Below, piece by piece: positions 1 through 8,799 of a DNA stretch of 64,000 bases (position 1 is its first letter; every line of letters begins with the position of its first letter). The translations under genes were made by a program, and so were the position numbers. Source of the stretch: Streptomyces xylophagus (GTDB lineage: Bacteria; Actinomycetota; Actinomycetes; Streptomycetales; Streptomycetaceae); contig NZ_JNWO01000019.1 in assembly GCF_000716435.1 (NCBI RefSeq), positions 186,001-250,000 on the forward strand, read 5' to 3'. The notes below the pieces were generated by a model. The model was not told where the DNA came from. It saw nothing but the letters and a program-made list of their open reading frames with translations, and searched no databases.

Positions 1-2118
1 CCATCGGCCCTGGCGCAGCAGGAAGCCGCCCAGCTGGTGCCGTGCCCAGGCGCCCAGCGTCGGGCCCTCGCCCGCCTCGTCGGACCAGTGCGCGGCCTCC
101 AGGGCGTGTTCCGCGGCCTCCTCGGACCGCCCCCGGCCGCCGAGCACCTCGGCGAGCTGAAGATGCAGTTGCGCCCGCCCTGGAGCCTCCAGATACGGCC
201 CGCCGTGCTCCAGGGCCGCCCGCAGCGCCCGCTCCGCCTCCGCGACGTCCCCGAGGTGATGGGCGAGCCCGGCCAGCCGGGCCTCGTACTCCACCGCGAA
301 CCACGGCAGCCCCGCACCCACGAAGGCCGTCGTCGCCTTCGAGAACAGCCGTACGGCCGTCTCCACGTCCCCGCCCCGCACCGCGAGCTCGGCCAGCATC
401 GCCTGCCCCTCGGCCCCCCGCGCGGCCAGCCGGACATCGTCCCCGGTGTGCCCCTCGACAAGGGCCAACACTTCTCGTACGGCGGCTTCGGCGGCGGCCA
501 GGACCGCACTGTCGGGGGAGTCGCCCGGGTCCTCCTGCACGCCCCGCATCAGAATGCGGGCCCGGCTCATCAGCACGGCCGCCGTCTGCCGTACGCCGGT
601 GCCGTCCTCGGAGTACAGGGCGAGCACCCCGTCGTAGGGCTCGGCGATCGCCAGGAGAGCCTCGTCGATCTCGCCCGTGAGAGCACGTACGTACGCTCCA
701 CGCGCGCGTGCCGCCAGCGCCTCCCCGGGGTCGCCCGCCTCCGCGTACAGCTCGGCGGCGCGCTCGAAGAGGGCGATGCCCTCCGGGCCCTGGTCCATTG
801 CCTGGTGGTCGGCGATCTCGGCACGGTCGAGGGCGGCAAGCTCCACGCCCTCGGCGGCCCGGGCGACCGCCAACCAGGCCTCTACGGCGTGCGGTTGGAG
901 CGTGTCCGACAACCGCCGCGCCTCCGTGAGGAGTTCGGCGAGGTCCTTCTCCGAGGCGGGTTCAGGTGTGGTGTTCGTCTGTACCGGTGCCGCGACCGGC
1001 CGGCCCGCCGAACGCACTCCCAGGGGCAGCCGTTCCACCAGGGGCCGCTGGTCCATACGCGCGCGTGCCCGGTCGCCGACGTACGTCGTGCCGTTGCGCT
1101 CGTCGAAGCGGGCGGCCAGCGCGAGGGTCTCCACGCGTGCGTGCGCGGCGAGTTCGCGTGCCGTCCACGCGCGGCCGGCCGGTCCCGGCACCCGCTGGTC
1201 GCCGAGCCCCAGCTCGGTCAGGCGGTCCATCAGCAGGGTCACCACGGACAGGAAGTCCAGCCCGCTACGAGGGTTCCCGGAGTCCGTGAAGTACGCCGGA
1301 CGCTCCGCGAGCAGCTCGAGACCGCGCGCCTCGTTGCCGCTCAGCGCGCAGAACTCCACATGGTCCGCGTACGCGCCCCGCATGCTCTCCATGGGCCGTA
1401 CGAGACGGAAACCCCGAAGGTGATGGGCGCGCGCCTCGTCGGCCCGCCCGAGGCGCAGCAGGGGCGCCAGGGAGGACGCCAGGACGGTGTGCGGCTCGTG
1501 GGCGCAGGTGAACTCGCCCTCCAGGACCGGCTCCCACAGGGTGAGGGCCTCGGCGTCCCGCTCGCGCCGCACCTGCCACTCGCCCTGGCTGTGCAGCTCG
1601 CACGCGTGGCAGTCGGCCATGGTGTCCCGGTCGGCGGCCAGCCACGCGGCGTAGGCCCGCTCGGCCCTGTCCAGGTCCCCGATGTGCGAGGCGACGCTGA
1701 ACTCGGCGCTGCGGACGGCCCGTTCGGAGTGTCCGGCCAGCCGGTAGCGGTGCTCCATCTCGCCGAGCCACTTCTCGATGGAGGCGAGCGGGATGTGCGG
1801 CTGGCCGAGCATGCCGGACGACATCCACTTGAAGACCCAGTGCAGCGAGTGGACCTCGTACTCGTCGAAGTCCTCGGGCTTCTCGTCCCACATGCGCAGC
1901 AGGCGCGCGAAGGGGACGAACATCTTGTCCTTCTCGGAGCTGTAGTTGTAGACCTTCAGCTGGTGTCCGAGCGCCTCGATCACCGCGAGCGGGATGTCCA
2001 ACTTCTCGGCCTCTGCGAGCAGTTGCTCCGCGCGCGCGTTGCGGGCCGGTCCCTCCGGCTCCTCGGAGTTCTCCGCCATCGCCCGGCGCAGCGCGTCGAA
2101 GTCCGTGATCCCTGTCAT
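1..2118 (-). CDS. TPR-like helical repeat protein (3' end outside window)
   Basis: The frame stays open from an ATG at 2118 to the window edge, so at least 706 residues are present and the C-terminus is missing. The protein is rich in Ala, Leu, Glu and Arg, with repeated amphipathic helix pairs of the tetratricopeptide type, such as A-x-L-x-x-L-G-x-x-x-E-A near the visible end and several R-A-E-R-A-Y-A-A stretches. I see no enzymatic motif, signal peptide or membrane segment. Its start codon shares one base (TGATG) with the stop codon of the upstream HSP90-like gene, so the two are translationally coupled and probably work together. A scaffold or client-adaptor role is inferred from that pairing. 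The exact repeat count and function are unknown. Confidence 0.8.
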   Translation of the reverse strand, partial: MTGITDFDALRRAMAENSEEPEGPARNARAEQLLAEAEKLDIPLAVIEALGHQLKVYNYSSEKDKMFVPFARLLRMWDEKPEDFDEYEVHSLHWVFKWMSSGMLGQPHIPLASIEKWLGEMEHRYRLAGHSERAVRSAEFSVASHIGDLDRAERAYAAWLAADRDTMADCHACELHSQGEWQVRRERDAEALTLWEPVLEGEFTCAHEPHTVLASSLAPLLRLGRADEARAHHLRGFRLVRPMESMRGAYADHVEFCALSGNEARGLELLAERPAYFTDSGNPRSGLDFLSVVTLLMDRLTELGLGDQRVPGPAGRAWTARELAAHARVETLALAARFDERNGTTYVGDRARARMDQRPLVERLPLGVRSAGRPVAAPVQTNTTPEPASEKDLAELLTEARRLSDTLQPHAVEAWLAVARAAEGVELAALDRAEIADHQAMDQGPEGIALFERAAELYAEAGDPGEALAARARGAYVRALTGEIDEALLAIAEPYDGVLALYSEDGTGVRQTAAVLMSRARILMRGVQEDPGDSPDSAVLAAAEAAVREVLALVEGHTGDDVRLAARGAEGQAMLAELAVRGGDVETAVRLFSKATTAFVGAGLPWFAVEYEARLAGLAHHLGDVAEAERALRAALEHGGPYLEAPGRAQLHLQLAEVLGGRGRSEEAAEHALEAAHWSDEAGEGPTLGAWARHQLGGFLLRQGRW

Positions 2119-3944
2119 CAGTGGTCGCCCTCCCCGTGTGTGGCCCACTCCAGGAGGCCGATGAACGCCCGGTTCAGCAGTGCCGAGTCGGCGGGGCGCA
2201 GTGGTCGCTGCGCCATCAGGAGTGCCTGCCCGTACAGGGACTCCGTGGCCGTCCCGATCAGGTCCCGGTCCCTGAGTGAACTGATGCGCCGGATCAGCGG
2301 GTTGAGATGGTTGAGCACGAGACGCGCGCGTGGAGCGCTGCCCCGCAGCGAGCCGAGAATGCCCGCCCACAGGTCGTCGGCCTGCTCCTCGGCCTCCGCG
2401 CGGGCCTGCTCGTGCCGGGCCGAACGGTCGTCCAGGTGCAGCGCGGGCACCGACAGCGGATGGAAGGCCCGCAGGACGACGTCACAGCCCAGGGGGTCCA
2501 GTTTGGCCCGCGCGGCGGCCAGGAAGTCCGCCAGCGCCAGTTCCTCGGCCGGGTCGACCGAGTCCAGGTGCGCGGTCACGGTGTCCGAGTCCAGCTCGGC
2601 GACCACCGTCCCCGGGCGCACCGACGGCAACGCCTCGACCAGCTCGCCGTCGTAGGTGTAACCGCCGTTGATCACCCCGATGCCCTGCGCGGACGCGATC
2701 GGGGCGACCTGCCGGTACTCCTCGACGGTCCGCGTGAAGTGCACCACCGGGTGCCGTTGCGCGAACTCCTCCAGGGAGACCCGTCCGTCGGTCGTCTCGA
2801 AGGGGAGCCACGGCAGCATCGTGCGCAGCATCTCCTTGTCGTGCCGCGCCAGGGACTTCACCCCCAGGTGGTGCACCGACAGGAACGCGGCCAGCCGCTC
2901 CGGATCGCCCGCCGCGAGCCCGGTCAACCAGGAGCGAATCCTTTCCCCGAGCGCCTCCCGTACGGCGGCCAGCGTCTCGTCCTCGTACAGCGACTCGCGC
3001 GAGGCCGTGGGCCGCAGACTGTCCGTGTCCAGCACACAGCGCACGAAGAACGCCCAGTCGGGCAGCAGCTGTTCGGCCCGCTCGGTCAGCAACATGCCCT
3101 TGAGATGCACCCGGTGCGTCGCGCGCTGCGCCGGACTCACCGCCGACGGCAGCACATAGGCCACCCCTCGGATACCGGCGAGCGGCACGGACAGCTCGAT
3201 CGAGTCCAACGGCGTGAACCCGAACAGCTCGTGACAGTGCCGCGCCAGCGCCACCCGCCGCGTACTGGGACTCGGGTACGACCGGTCCCAGGGCGCGGGC
3301 AGATCGGTGATCGCCTCACCGTCCACCCGCACGTCGTACGGCAGCAGCGCCCCGAAGTCCCGCGCCAGCGCGAGGACCCGCTCCTTGGTGAGCCACTCCC
3401 CGGCCCCGGCGCGCGCCACCAGGTGCACGGTGGTGCCCGGTTCGGGGTGCTCGGAGTCGGGCAGCGTCCGCACGGTGTACGAGCCGTCGTCGGTCGCCGT
3501 CCACTCCACGGGCGGCGCGTCGGGCGTACGGGCGCTGCGGCTGACGACCCGGATCCGCTCGGCGACCACGAAACAGGCGAGCAGCCCGATGCCGAACTGG
3601 CCCAGGAATTCGGAGCGGACCTCCTGGAGCCCGTCGGCACGCTTGGAGCTACGGCCGATGGTCGCGAGGAGGTTGTGCACGTCCGCCTCGGTGAGCCCGA
3701 CGCCGGAGTCCTCGACGCGCAGGGTGCCGCCCTCGGCGTACAGCCGCACCAGGGCAGGGGAGTCGGGCTGCTCGGCCCGGCGGGCGGTGATCGCGTCCAC
3801 CGCGTTCTGCAGCAGCTCGCGCAGATAGACCTTGGGGCTCGAGTAGAGGTGATGGGAGAGCAGGTCAACCAAACCGCGCAGGTCGACCTGGAACGTATGA
3901 GGTGACTGGGATGCCTGGGATGACTGTGAGGTCTGGGAGTCCAT
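2118..3944 (-). CDS. HSP90-family molecular chaperone ATPase (HtpG-like)
   Basis: The 608-residue product is close to HtpG length. The N-terminal GHKL ATPase domain shows the N-box ELLQNAVDAI (residues 43-52, Asn47), the Mg/ATP motif DSGVGL (79-84), IGRSSK (96-101) and the lid motif GQFGIGLL (115-122). The middle domain keeps the SRESLYE region, which carries the Arg that contacts the ATP gamma phosphate in HSP90s. The C-terminal part is more divergent and ends GEGDH, not the eukaryotic EEVD tail. The N-terminus begins with about 15 Ser/Gln-rich residues and I see no good ribosome binding site, so the start is uncertain. HSP90s remodel client proteins in the cytosol using ATP. The coupled downstream TPR-like gene is a natural partner candidate. 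The gene diverges from recG. Confidence 0.88.
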   Translation of the reverse strand: MDSQTSQSSQASQSPHTFQVDLRGLVDLLSHHLYSSPKVYLRELLQNAVDAITARRAEQPDSPALVRLYAEGGTLRVEDSGVGLTEADVHNLLATIGRSSKRADGLQEVRSEFLGQFGIGLLACFVVAERIRVVSRSARTPDAPPVEWTATDDGSYTVRTLPDSEHPEPGTTVHLVARAGAGEWLTKERVLALARDFGALLPYDVRVDGEAITDLPAPWDRSYPSPSTRRVALARHCHELFGFTPLDSIELSVPLAGIRGVAYVLPSAVSPAQRATHRVHLKGMLLTERAEQLLPDWAFFVRCVLDTDSLRPTASRESLYEDETLAAVREALGERIRSWLTGLAAGDPERLAAFLSVHHLGVKSLARHDKEMLRTMLPWLPFETTDGRVSLEEFAQRHPVVHFTRTVEEYRQVAPIASAQGIGVINGGYTYDGELVEALPSVRPGTVVAELDSDTVTAHLDSVDPAEELALADFLAAARAKLDPLGCDVVLRAFHPLSVPALHLDDRSARHEQARAEAEEQADDLWAGILGSLRGSAPRARLVLNHLNPLIRRISSLRDRDLIGTATESLYGQALLMAQRPLRPADSALLNRAFIGLLEWATHGEGDH

Positions 3945-4060
3945 CGTCGCAGCGCCGAGGTGGGGGAAGGTGCGAACGGCGCGGGGGTCGGGCGGTCCCT
4001 GTGAGGCGGTGACCGCGGGGGATGGCCGGAGCGCGCCATCCTAGGCCTCGAACGACCCGT

Positions 4061-4089
4061 CTGACCAGGGGTTTCGCAAGACGTATACG
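4061..4089 (+). promoter_or_regulatory. Candidate recG promoter
   Basis: A -35-like CTGACC (4061-4066) and a -10-like TATACG (4084-4089) are separated by 17 bases, about 25 bases before the preferred recG ATG. Spacing and sequence fit a housekeeping sigma promoter. This is inference only. Confidence 0.4.
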
Positions 4090-4113
4090 GCATTGTCAGT
4101 GGCGTGGTGTGCA

Positions 4114-6321
4114 ATGGATCTCGTGCCCGCACTGGAAGAACCACTGAAAAAGGTGCTCGGCCCCGCCACCGCGAAGGTGATGGCCGAGCATCTCGGCCTG
4201 CACACAGTGGGCGACCTCCTGCACCACTACCCGCGCCGATACGAGGAGCGTGGCCAGCTCACACACCTCGCCGAGCTGCCGATGGACGAGCACGTCACCG
4301 TGGTCGCCCAGGTCGCCGACGCCCGCCTGCACACCTTCGCGTCCAGCAAGGCCCCCCGGGGCAAGGGCCAGCGTCTCGAAGTCACGATCACGGACGGCAG
4401 CGGCCGGCTCCAACTCGTCTTCTTCGGCTCGGGAGTTCACAAACCCCACAAGGAACTGCTGCCGGGCACGCGCGCGATGTTCGCGGGCAAGGTCTCCGTC
4501 TTCAACCGCCGTCTGCAACTCGCGCATCCGGCGTACGAGTTGCTGAAGGGCGACGCCGAGGAAACCGTGGAGACATGGGCGGGCACCCTGATCCCCATCT
4601 ACCCCGCCACCGCCAAACTCGAGTCCTGGAAGATCGGCAAGGCCCTCCAGACGGTCCTGCCCAGCGCCCAGGAGGCCGTCGACCCCCTCCCGGACTCCCT
4701 CCGCGAGGGCCGCGGCCTGGTCTCCCTCCCGGAAGCCCTCCTCAAGATCCACCGCCCCCACACCAAGGCGGACATCGCCGCCGCCCGCGACCGCCTCAAG
4801 TGGGACGAGGCCTTCGTCCTCCAGGTGGCCCTCGCCCGCCGCCGCCACACCGACGCCCAACTCCCCGCCGTAGCCCGCAAACCGTCCCCCGACGGCCTCC
4901 TCACCGCCTTCGACGACCGCCTCCCGTTCACCCTCACGGACGGGCAGGTGAAGGTGTCCAGGGAGATCTTCGACGACTTGGCGACCGAGCATCCGATGCA
5001 CCGACTGCTGCAAGGGGAGGTCGGATCGGGGAAAACGATGGTCGCCCTCCGCGCCATGCTCGCCGTGGTCGACGCGGGCGGACAGGCCGCGATGCTCGCC
5101 CCCACCGAAGTGCTCGCCCAGCAGCACCACCGCTCCATCACCGAGATGATGGGGGAGTTGGCCGAGGGCGGGATGTTGGGCGGGGCCGAGCGGGCGACCA
5201 AGGTCACGCTGCTCACCGGGTCCATGGGGACGGCCGCCCGGCGTCAGGCCCTCCTCGACCTCGTCACCGGGGAGGCGGGGATCGTGATCGGCACGCACGC
5301 GTTGATCGAGGACAAGGTGCAGTTCCACGACCTGGGCCTGGTCGTGGTCGACGAACAGCACCGCTTCGGCGTGGAACAGCGCGACGCCCTGCGCGGCAAG
5401 GGCAAACAACCCCCGCACCTCCTTGTCATGACCGCCACCCCCATCCCGCGCACGGTCGCCATGACAGTGTTCGGCGACCTGGAGACCTCCGTCCTCGACC
5501 AGCTCCCGGCCGGCCGCTCACCGATCGCCACCCACGTCGTCCCCGCCGCCGACAAACCCCACTTCCTGGCCCGCGCCTGGGAGCGGGTCCGCGAAGAGGT
5601 GGGCAACGGCCATCAGGCGTACGTCGTCTGCCCCCGCATCGGCGACGAGGACGACGACCCCAAGAAGGCCGGCAAGAAGAAGTCCCCCGAGGACGAGGCC
5701 GAGAAGCGCCCACCGCTCGCCGTCCTCGACATCGCCGCCCAACTCGCCAAGGGCCCCCTCCAGGGACTCAAGATCGAGGTGCTGCACGGCCGTATGCACC
5801 CCGACGACAAGGACGCCGTGATGCGCCGCTTCGCCGCCGGGGACACGGACGTCCTGGTCGCGACGACGGTCATCGAGGTCGGCGTCAACGTGCCCAACGC
5901 CACAGCCATGGTCATCATGGACGCCGACCGCTTCGGCGTCTCCCAACTCCACCAGCTCCGCGGCCGGGTGGGCCGTGGCTCGGCCCCCGGCCTCTGCCTC
6001 CTGGTCACCGAGATGCCCGAGGCCAGCCCCGCCCGCCAACGCCTCAACGCCGTCGCCTCCACCCTCGACGGCTTCGAACTCTCCCGCATCGACCTGGAGC
6101 AGAGGAGAGAGGGTGACGTGCTGGGACAGGCGCAGTCCGGCGCCCGTACTTCCCTGCGGGTGCTGTCCGTCATCGAGGACGAGGAGGTCATCGCGGAGGC
6201 TAGGGAGGAGGCGACGGCGGTGGTGGCGACCGATCCTGAACTGACGGGACTTCCCGGCTTGCGTACGGCCTTGGACGCCCTCTTGGACGAGGAGAGAGAG
6301 CAGTACCTGGAAAAGGGCTAG
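4114..6321 (+). CDS. recG: ATP-dependent DNA helicase RecG
   Basis: RecG reverses stalled replication forks and processes branched recombination intermediates. The 735-residue protein has an N-terminal helical region, an OB-fold wedge domain (roughly residues 50-150) and two helicase domains. Walker A is GEVGSGKT (301-308) and the DEAH-type box reads DEQHRFG (413-419). The C-terminal helicase domain has the TTVIEVGVNVP and QLRGRVGRG motifs. A Lys/Asp/Glu-rich insert (around nucleotide 5650-5710) lies early in that second helicase domain. I chose the ATG at 4114 (MDLVPALEE). In-frame TTG 4093 and GTG 4099 would add up to seven residues and have no better ribosome binding site. rsmD follows after a spacer carrying a dispersed repeat. 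Confidence 0.96.
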   Translation: MDLVPALEEPLKKVLGPATAKVMAEHLGLHTVGDLLHHYPRRYEERGQLTHLAELPMDEHVTVVAQVADARLHTFASSKAPRGKGQRLEVTITDGSGRLQLVFFGSGVHKPHKELLPGTRAMFAGKVSVFNRRLQLAHPAYELLKGDAEETVETWAGTLIPIYPATAKLESWKIGKALQTVLPSAQEAVDPLPDSLREGRGLVSLPEALLKIHRPHTKADIAAARDRLKWDEAFVLQVALARRRHTDAQLPAVARKPSPDGLLTAFDDRLPFTLTDGQVKVSREIFDDLATEHPMHRLLQGEVGSGKTMVALRAMLAVVDAGGQAAMLAPTEVLAQQHHRSITEMMGELAEGGMLGGAERATKVTLLTGSMGTAARRQALLDLVTGEAGIVIGTHALIEDKVQFHDLGLVVVDEQHRFGVEQRDALRGKGKQPPHLLVMTATPIPRTVAMTVFGDLETSVLDQLPAGRSPIATHVVPAADKPHFLARAWERVREEVGNGHQAYVVCPRIGDEDDDPKKAGKKKSPEDEAEKRPPLAVLDIAAQLAKGPLQGLKIEVLHGRMHPDDKDAVMRRFAAGDTDVLVATTVIEVGVNVPNATAMVIMDADRFGVSQLHQLRGRVGRGSAPGLCLLVTEMPEASPARQRLNAVASTLDGFELSRIDLEQRREGDVLGQAQSGARTSLRVLSVIEDEEVIAEAREEATAVVATDPELTGLPGLRTALDALLDEEREQYLEKG

Positions 6322-6328
6322 CGGCGAT

Positions 6329-6364
6329 GCCCTAGGGGCGCGGGGAACTGCGCGACCAGCCACA
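6329..6364 (+). repeat. Dispersed GC-rich element, copy 1
   Basis: The core GGGGCGCGGGGAACTGCGCG followed by ACCAGCCACA lies between recG and rsmD. The same core occurs in reverse orientation at 22574-22635 and 49622-49676, and in direct orientation inside smc at 16227-16285. It is preceded by CCCTAGGGG, a short palindrome. The coordinates give the conserved part only; the true ends are not defined. Confidence 0.75.
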
Positions 6365-6399
6365 ATGGACCTGCACTCACCCACGAACAAGGACCCCAG

Positions 6400-6987
6400 A
6401 TGACCCGCGTGATCGCCGGCGAAGCCGGCGGACGTCGACTCGCCGTCCCGCCCGGCACCGGAACCCGCCCCACCTCCGACCGCGCACGCGAGGGCCTCTT
6501 CTCCACCTGGCAGTCCCTCCTCGGCGCCCCCCTGAACGGCGAACGAGTCCTCGACCTCTACGCAGGCTCAGGCGCCATCGGCCTCGAAGCCCTTTCCCGC
6601 GGCGCGAGCCACACCCTCCTCGTGGAGGCCGACCCGAAGGCCGCGCGCGTCATCAGGGAGAACGTCAAGAACATCGGCCTCCCCGGCGCCGAGGTCAGGG
6701 CGGGCAAAGCGGAACAGATCGTCAGGACACCGGCGCCGGCGGAGCCGTACGACATCGTGTTCCTGGACCCTCCGTACGCCGTCACGGACGACGATCTTCG
6801 GGAGATTCTGCTCACACTCCGGACGGAGGGCTGGCTCGCGGACGACGCTCTCGTCACCGTGGAGCGCAGCACCAGAGGCGGCGAATTCGGGTGGCCGGAC
6901 GGGTTCGACGCGATCCGGGCCCGTCGTTACGGCGAGGGGACCTTTTGGTACGGTCGCGCCGCCTCTACGTGCGAAGACGCACGATGA
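6400..6987 (+). CDS. rsmD: 16S rRNA (guanine966-N2)-methyltransferase RsmD
   Basis: RsmD uses S-adenosylmethionine to methylate G966 of 16S rRNA in the 30S subunit. The 195-residue protein starts with the family's MTRVIAGEAGGRRL segment and contains the SAM-binding motif DLYAGSGAIG (52-61) and the N-methyltransferase catalytic tetrad DPPY (123-126). Its TGA stop overlaps an in-frame ATG of coaD (ATGA), and the rsmD-coaD pair is a common bacterial arrangement. Length and motifs are normal. Confidence 0.95.
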   Translation: MTRVIAGEAGGRRLAVPPGTGTRPTSDRAREGLFSTWQSLLGAPLNGERVLDLYAGSGAIGLEALSRGASHTLLVEADPKAARVIRENVKNIGLPGAEVRAGKAEQIVRTPAPAEPYDIVFLDPPYAVTDDDLREILLTLRTEGWLADDALVTVERSTRGGEFGWPDGFDAIRARRYGEGTFWYGRAASTCEDAR

Positions 6988-7013
6988 CCGGACCGGAGAG
7001 CGAGGGAACTCAG

Positions 7014-7493
7014 TTGCGCCGCGCCGTTTGTCCGGGGTCGTTCGACCCCATCACCAATGGACACCTCGACATCATCGCCCGTGCCTCCCGGCTGTACGAC
7101 GTGGTGCACGTCGTCGTGATGATCAACCAGTCGAAGAAGGGCATGTTCACCGTCGACGAGCGGATCGAGCTGATCCGCGAGGTCACCGCGGAGTTCGGCA
7201 ACATCCAGGTCGAGGCCTACCACGGCCTGCTCGTCGACTTCTGCAAGCAGCGCGACATCCCCGCCATCGTCAAGGGCCTGCGCGCGGTCAGCGACTTCGA
7301 CTACGAACTCCAGATGGCCCAGATGAACAACGGACTGTCGGGCGTCGAAACCCTGTTCATCCCAACCAGCCCCACCTACAGCTTCCTGTCGTCCTCGCTG
7401 GTCAAGGAGGTCGCGCAGTGGGGCGGCGACATCTCCCACCTGGTGCCGGCGGTCGTCCTGGAAGCGCTCCAGAAGCGGCTCGGCAAGGCCTGA
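7014..7493 (+). CDS. coaD: Pantetheine-phosphate adenylyltransferase CoaD
   Basis: CoaD transfers AMP from ATP to 4'-phosphopantetheine, giving dephospho-CoA, the penultimate step of coenzyme A synthesis. The 159-residue product shows the nucleotidyltransferase signature GSFDPITNGH (8-17, with the T/HxGH motif) and the C-terminal SFLSSSLVKEVA segment (ISSSxxR/K-like). I prefer the TTG at 7014 because GAGGGA lies seven bases upstream and the protein then begins at the family's usual point (M-RRAVCPGSFDP). An ATG at 6984 overlapping the rsmD stop would add ten residues and cannot be excluded. Confidence 0.93.
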   Translation: MRRAVCPGSFDPITNGHLDIIARASRLYDVVHVVVMINQSKKGMFTVDERIELIREVTAEFGNIQVEAYHGLLVDFCKQRDIPAIVKGLRAVSDFDYELQMAQMNNGLSGVETLFIPTSPTYSFLSSSLVKEVAQWGGDISHLVPAVVLEALQKRLGKA

Positions 7494-7592
7494 GGGACTG
7501 ACAGTGCGTCACCCGGTGTCGGGCGGGGCGGGAGTGGTCGTACAGTCGACCCGTCCGTCTCCAACACGTCGGTAGAGAGTGGCGAGCACACG

Positions 7593-8666
7593 GTGGACGT
7601 GCAGAAGAAGCTCGACGAGATCGTCGCCTCGGTCTCCAGCGCCCGGTCCATGCCCATGTCGGCCTCGTGCGTGGTCAACCGCGCCGAGCTGCTCACGCTG
7701 CTCGAAGAGGTGCGTGCGGCCCTGCCCGACTCGCTGGCCGAGGCGCAGGAGCTGATCGGCGGCCGGCACGAGATGGTCGAGCAGGCCCGCCAGGAGGCCG
7801 AGCGGATCATCCAGACCGCGCACGCCGAGCGCGGCTCGCTGATCTCCGACACCGAGGTGGCCCGCCGCTCGCAGAACGAGGCCGACCGCATCCTCGCCGA
7901 GGCCCGCCAGGAGGCCGAGGAGGTCCGTGCGGAGGCCGACGACTACGTCGACTCCAAGCTCGCCAACTTCGAGGTCGTCCTCACCAAGACCCTCGGGTCG
8001 GTGGGGCGAGGCCGCGAGAAGCTGCTCGGTACGGGCCCGGGCATCGACGACCAGGGCTACGAGGACGAGGACGCCCCCGAGCGCAGCCACGACCCCGAGA
8101 CCCTGCGCCGCGACGCCGACGCGTACGTGGACGTCAAGCTCGGCGCCTTCGAGGCGGTCCTCGCCAAGACCCTGGAGGCCGTAGGAAAGGGCCGGCAGAA
8201 GCTGCACGGGCGGATCGCCAGCGACGACCTCGGGGCTCTCGCCCTGGACGACGAGGGCAACCAGGTCCAGCACACCAGCGACGCCGACTACCTCGCCGAC
8301 CTCGCGACCGTCACGGACACCCCGGTCTCGAACACCCCGCTCCAGCCCGAGCAGCAGGACTACGCCCCGCAGGCGGCCTACGACTACCAGCAGACCGCGC
8401 AGCAGCAGGACCCGTACGGCTACCAGCAGCAGTACGCCCAGCCCCAGCAGCAGGACCCCTACGGGTACCAGCAGGCCGACCCGTACGCCTACCAGGGCTA
8501 TGACACGGGCCAGCAGCCCGTGTACGACCCGAACCAGATGCAGCAGGCCCAGGTCGACCAGCAGGCTCAGCAGCAGGGGTACGCGCTCGACGAGACCAGT
8601 CTCTTCGACACCGGCATGATCAGCGCGGAGCAGCTGCGGGCGTACGAGCAGGGTCGAGGCCTGTAA
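7593..8666 (+). CDS. Coiled-coil protein with internal duplication and Gln/Tyr-rich tail
   Basis: The 357-residue protein starts at GTG 7593. Residues 30-115 are an Ala/Glu/Arg-rich coiled coil resembling DivIVA-type and ATP synthase b-subunit-type proteins. Residues 113-146 and 173-206 are clear repeats of each other (DDYVDSKLANFE.. versus DAYVDVKLGAFE.., both ending GRxKLxG), offset by 60 residues. From about 245 onward the chain is low complexity, rich in Gln, Tyr, Pro and Asp with repeated QDPYGYQQ units, and ends with a short ordered-looking segment (SLFDTGMISAEQLRAYEQ). There is no signal peptide or membrane span. A cell-division or polar-growth scaffold role is inferred from the DivIVA-like coil; function is not known to me. 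The gene stands alone between coaD and DUF177. Confidence 0.85.
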   Translation: MDVQKKLDEIVASVSSARSMPMSASCVVNRAELLTLLEEVRAALPDSLAEAQELIGGRHEMVEQARQEAERIIQTAHAERGSLISDTEVARRSQNEADRILAEARQEAEEVRAEADDYVDSKLANFEVVLTKTLGSVGRGREKLLGTGPGIDDQGYEDEDAPERSHDPETLRRDADAYVDVKLGAFEAVLAKTLEAVGKGRQKLHGRIASDDLGALALDDEGNQVQHTSDADYLADLATVTDTPVSNTPLQPEQQDYAPQAAYDYQQTAQQQDPYGYQQQYAQPQQQDPYGYQQADPYAYQGYDTGQQPVYDPNQMQQAQVDQQAQQQGYALDETSLFDTGMISAEQLRAYEQGRGL

Positions 8667-8678
8667 GGAACCACCGGA

Positions 8679-8708
8679 TTGGGCCGTGAGCGAAAGGTCC
8701 AGTATCCT
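8679..8708 (+). promoter_or_regulatory. Candidate promoter of DUF177-rpmF-rnc
   Basis: TTGGGC (8679-8684) and TATCCT (8703-8708) are spaced by 18 bases, starting a few bases after the coiled-coil gene and about 90 bases before the DUF177 ATG. It would drive the DUF177-rpmF-rnc block. Confidence 0.45.
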
Positions 8709-8799
8709 GGCTCTTCGGTCGCGTGTACGTCCGCGATCAACGCTGCCCGGAAGCACCGAAGGGCAGCGTCCTCTTGAGCTAGCAGACCGAAAGACAGGG

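Noticed and set aside
37..3905. Very long open frames on the plus strand opposite the HSP90 and TPR genes
   Set aside because: They lie antisense to genes with clear domain motifs. In high-GC DNA the antisense frames of real genes stay open; the translations are Arg/Pro-rich without any motif or ribosome binding site.
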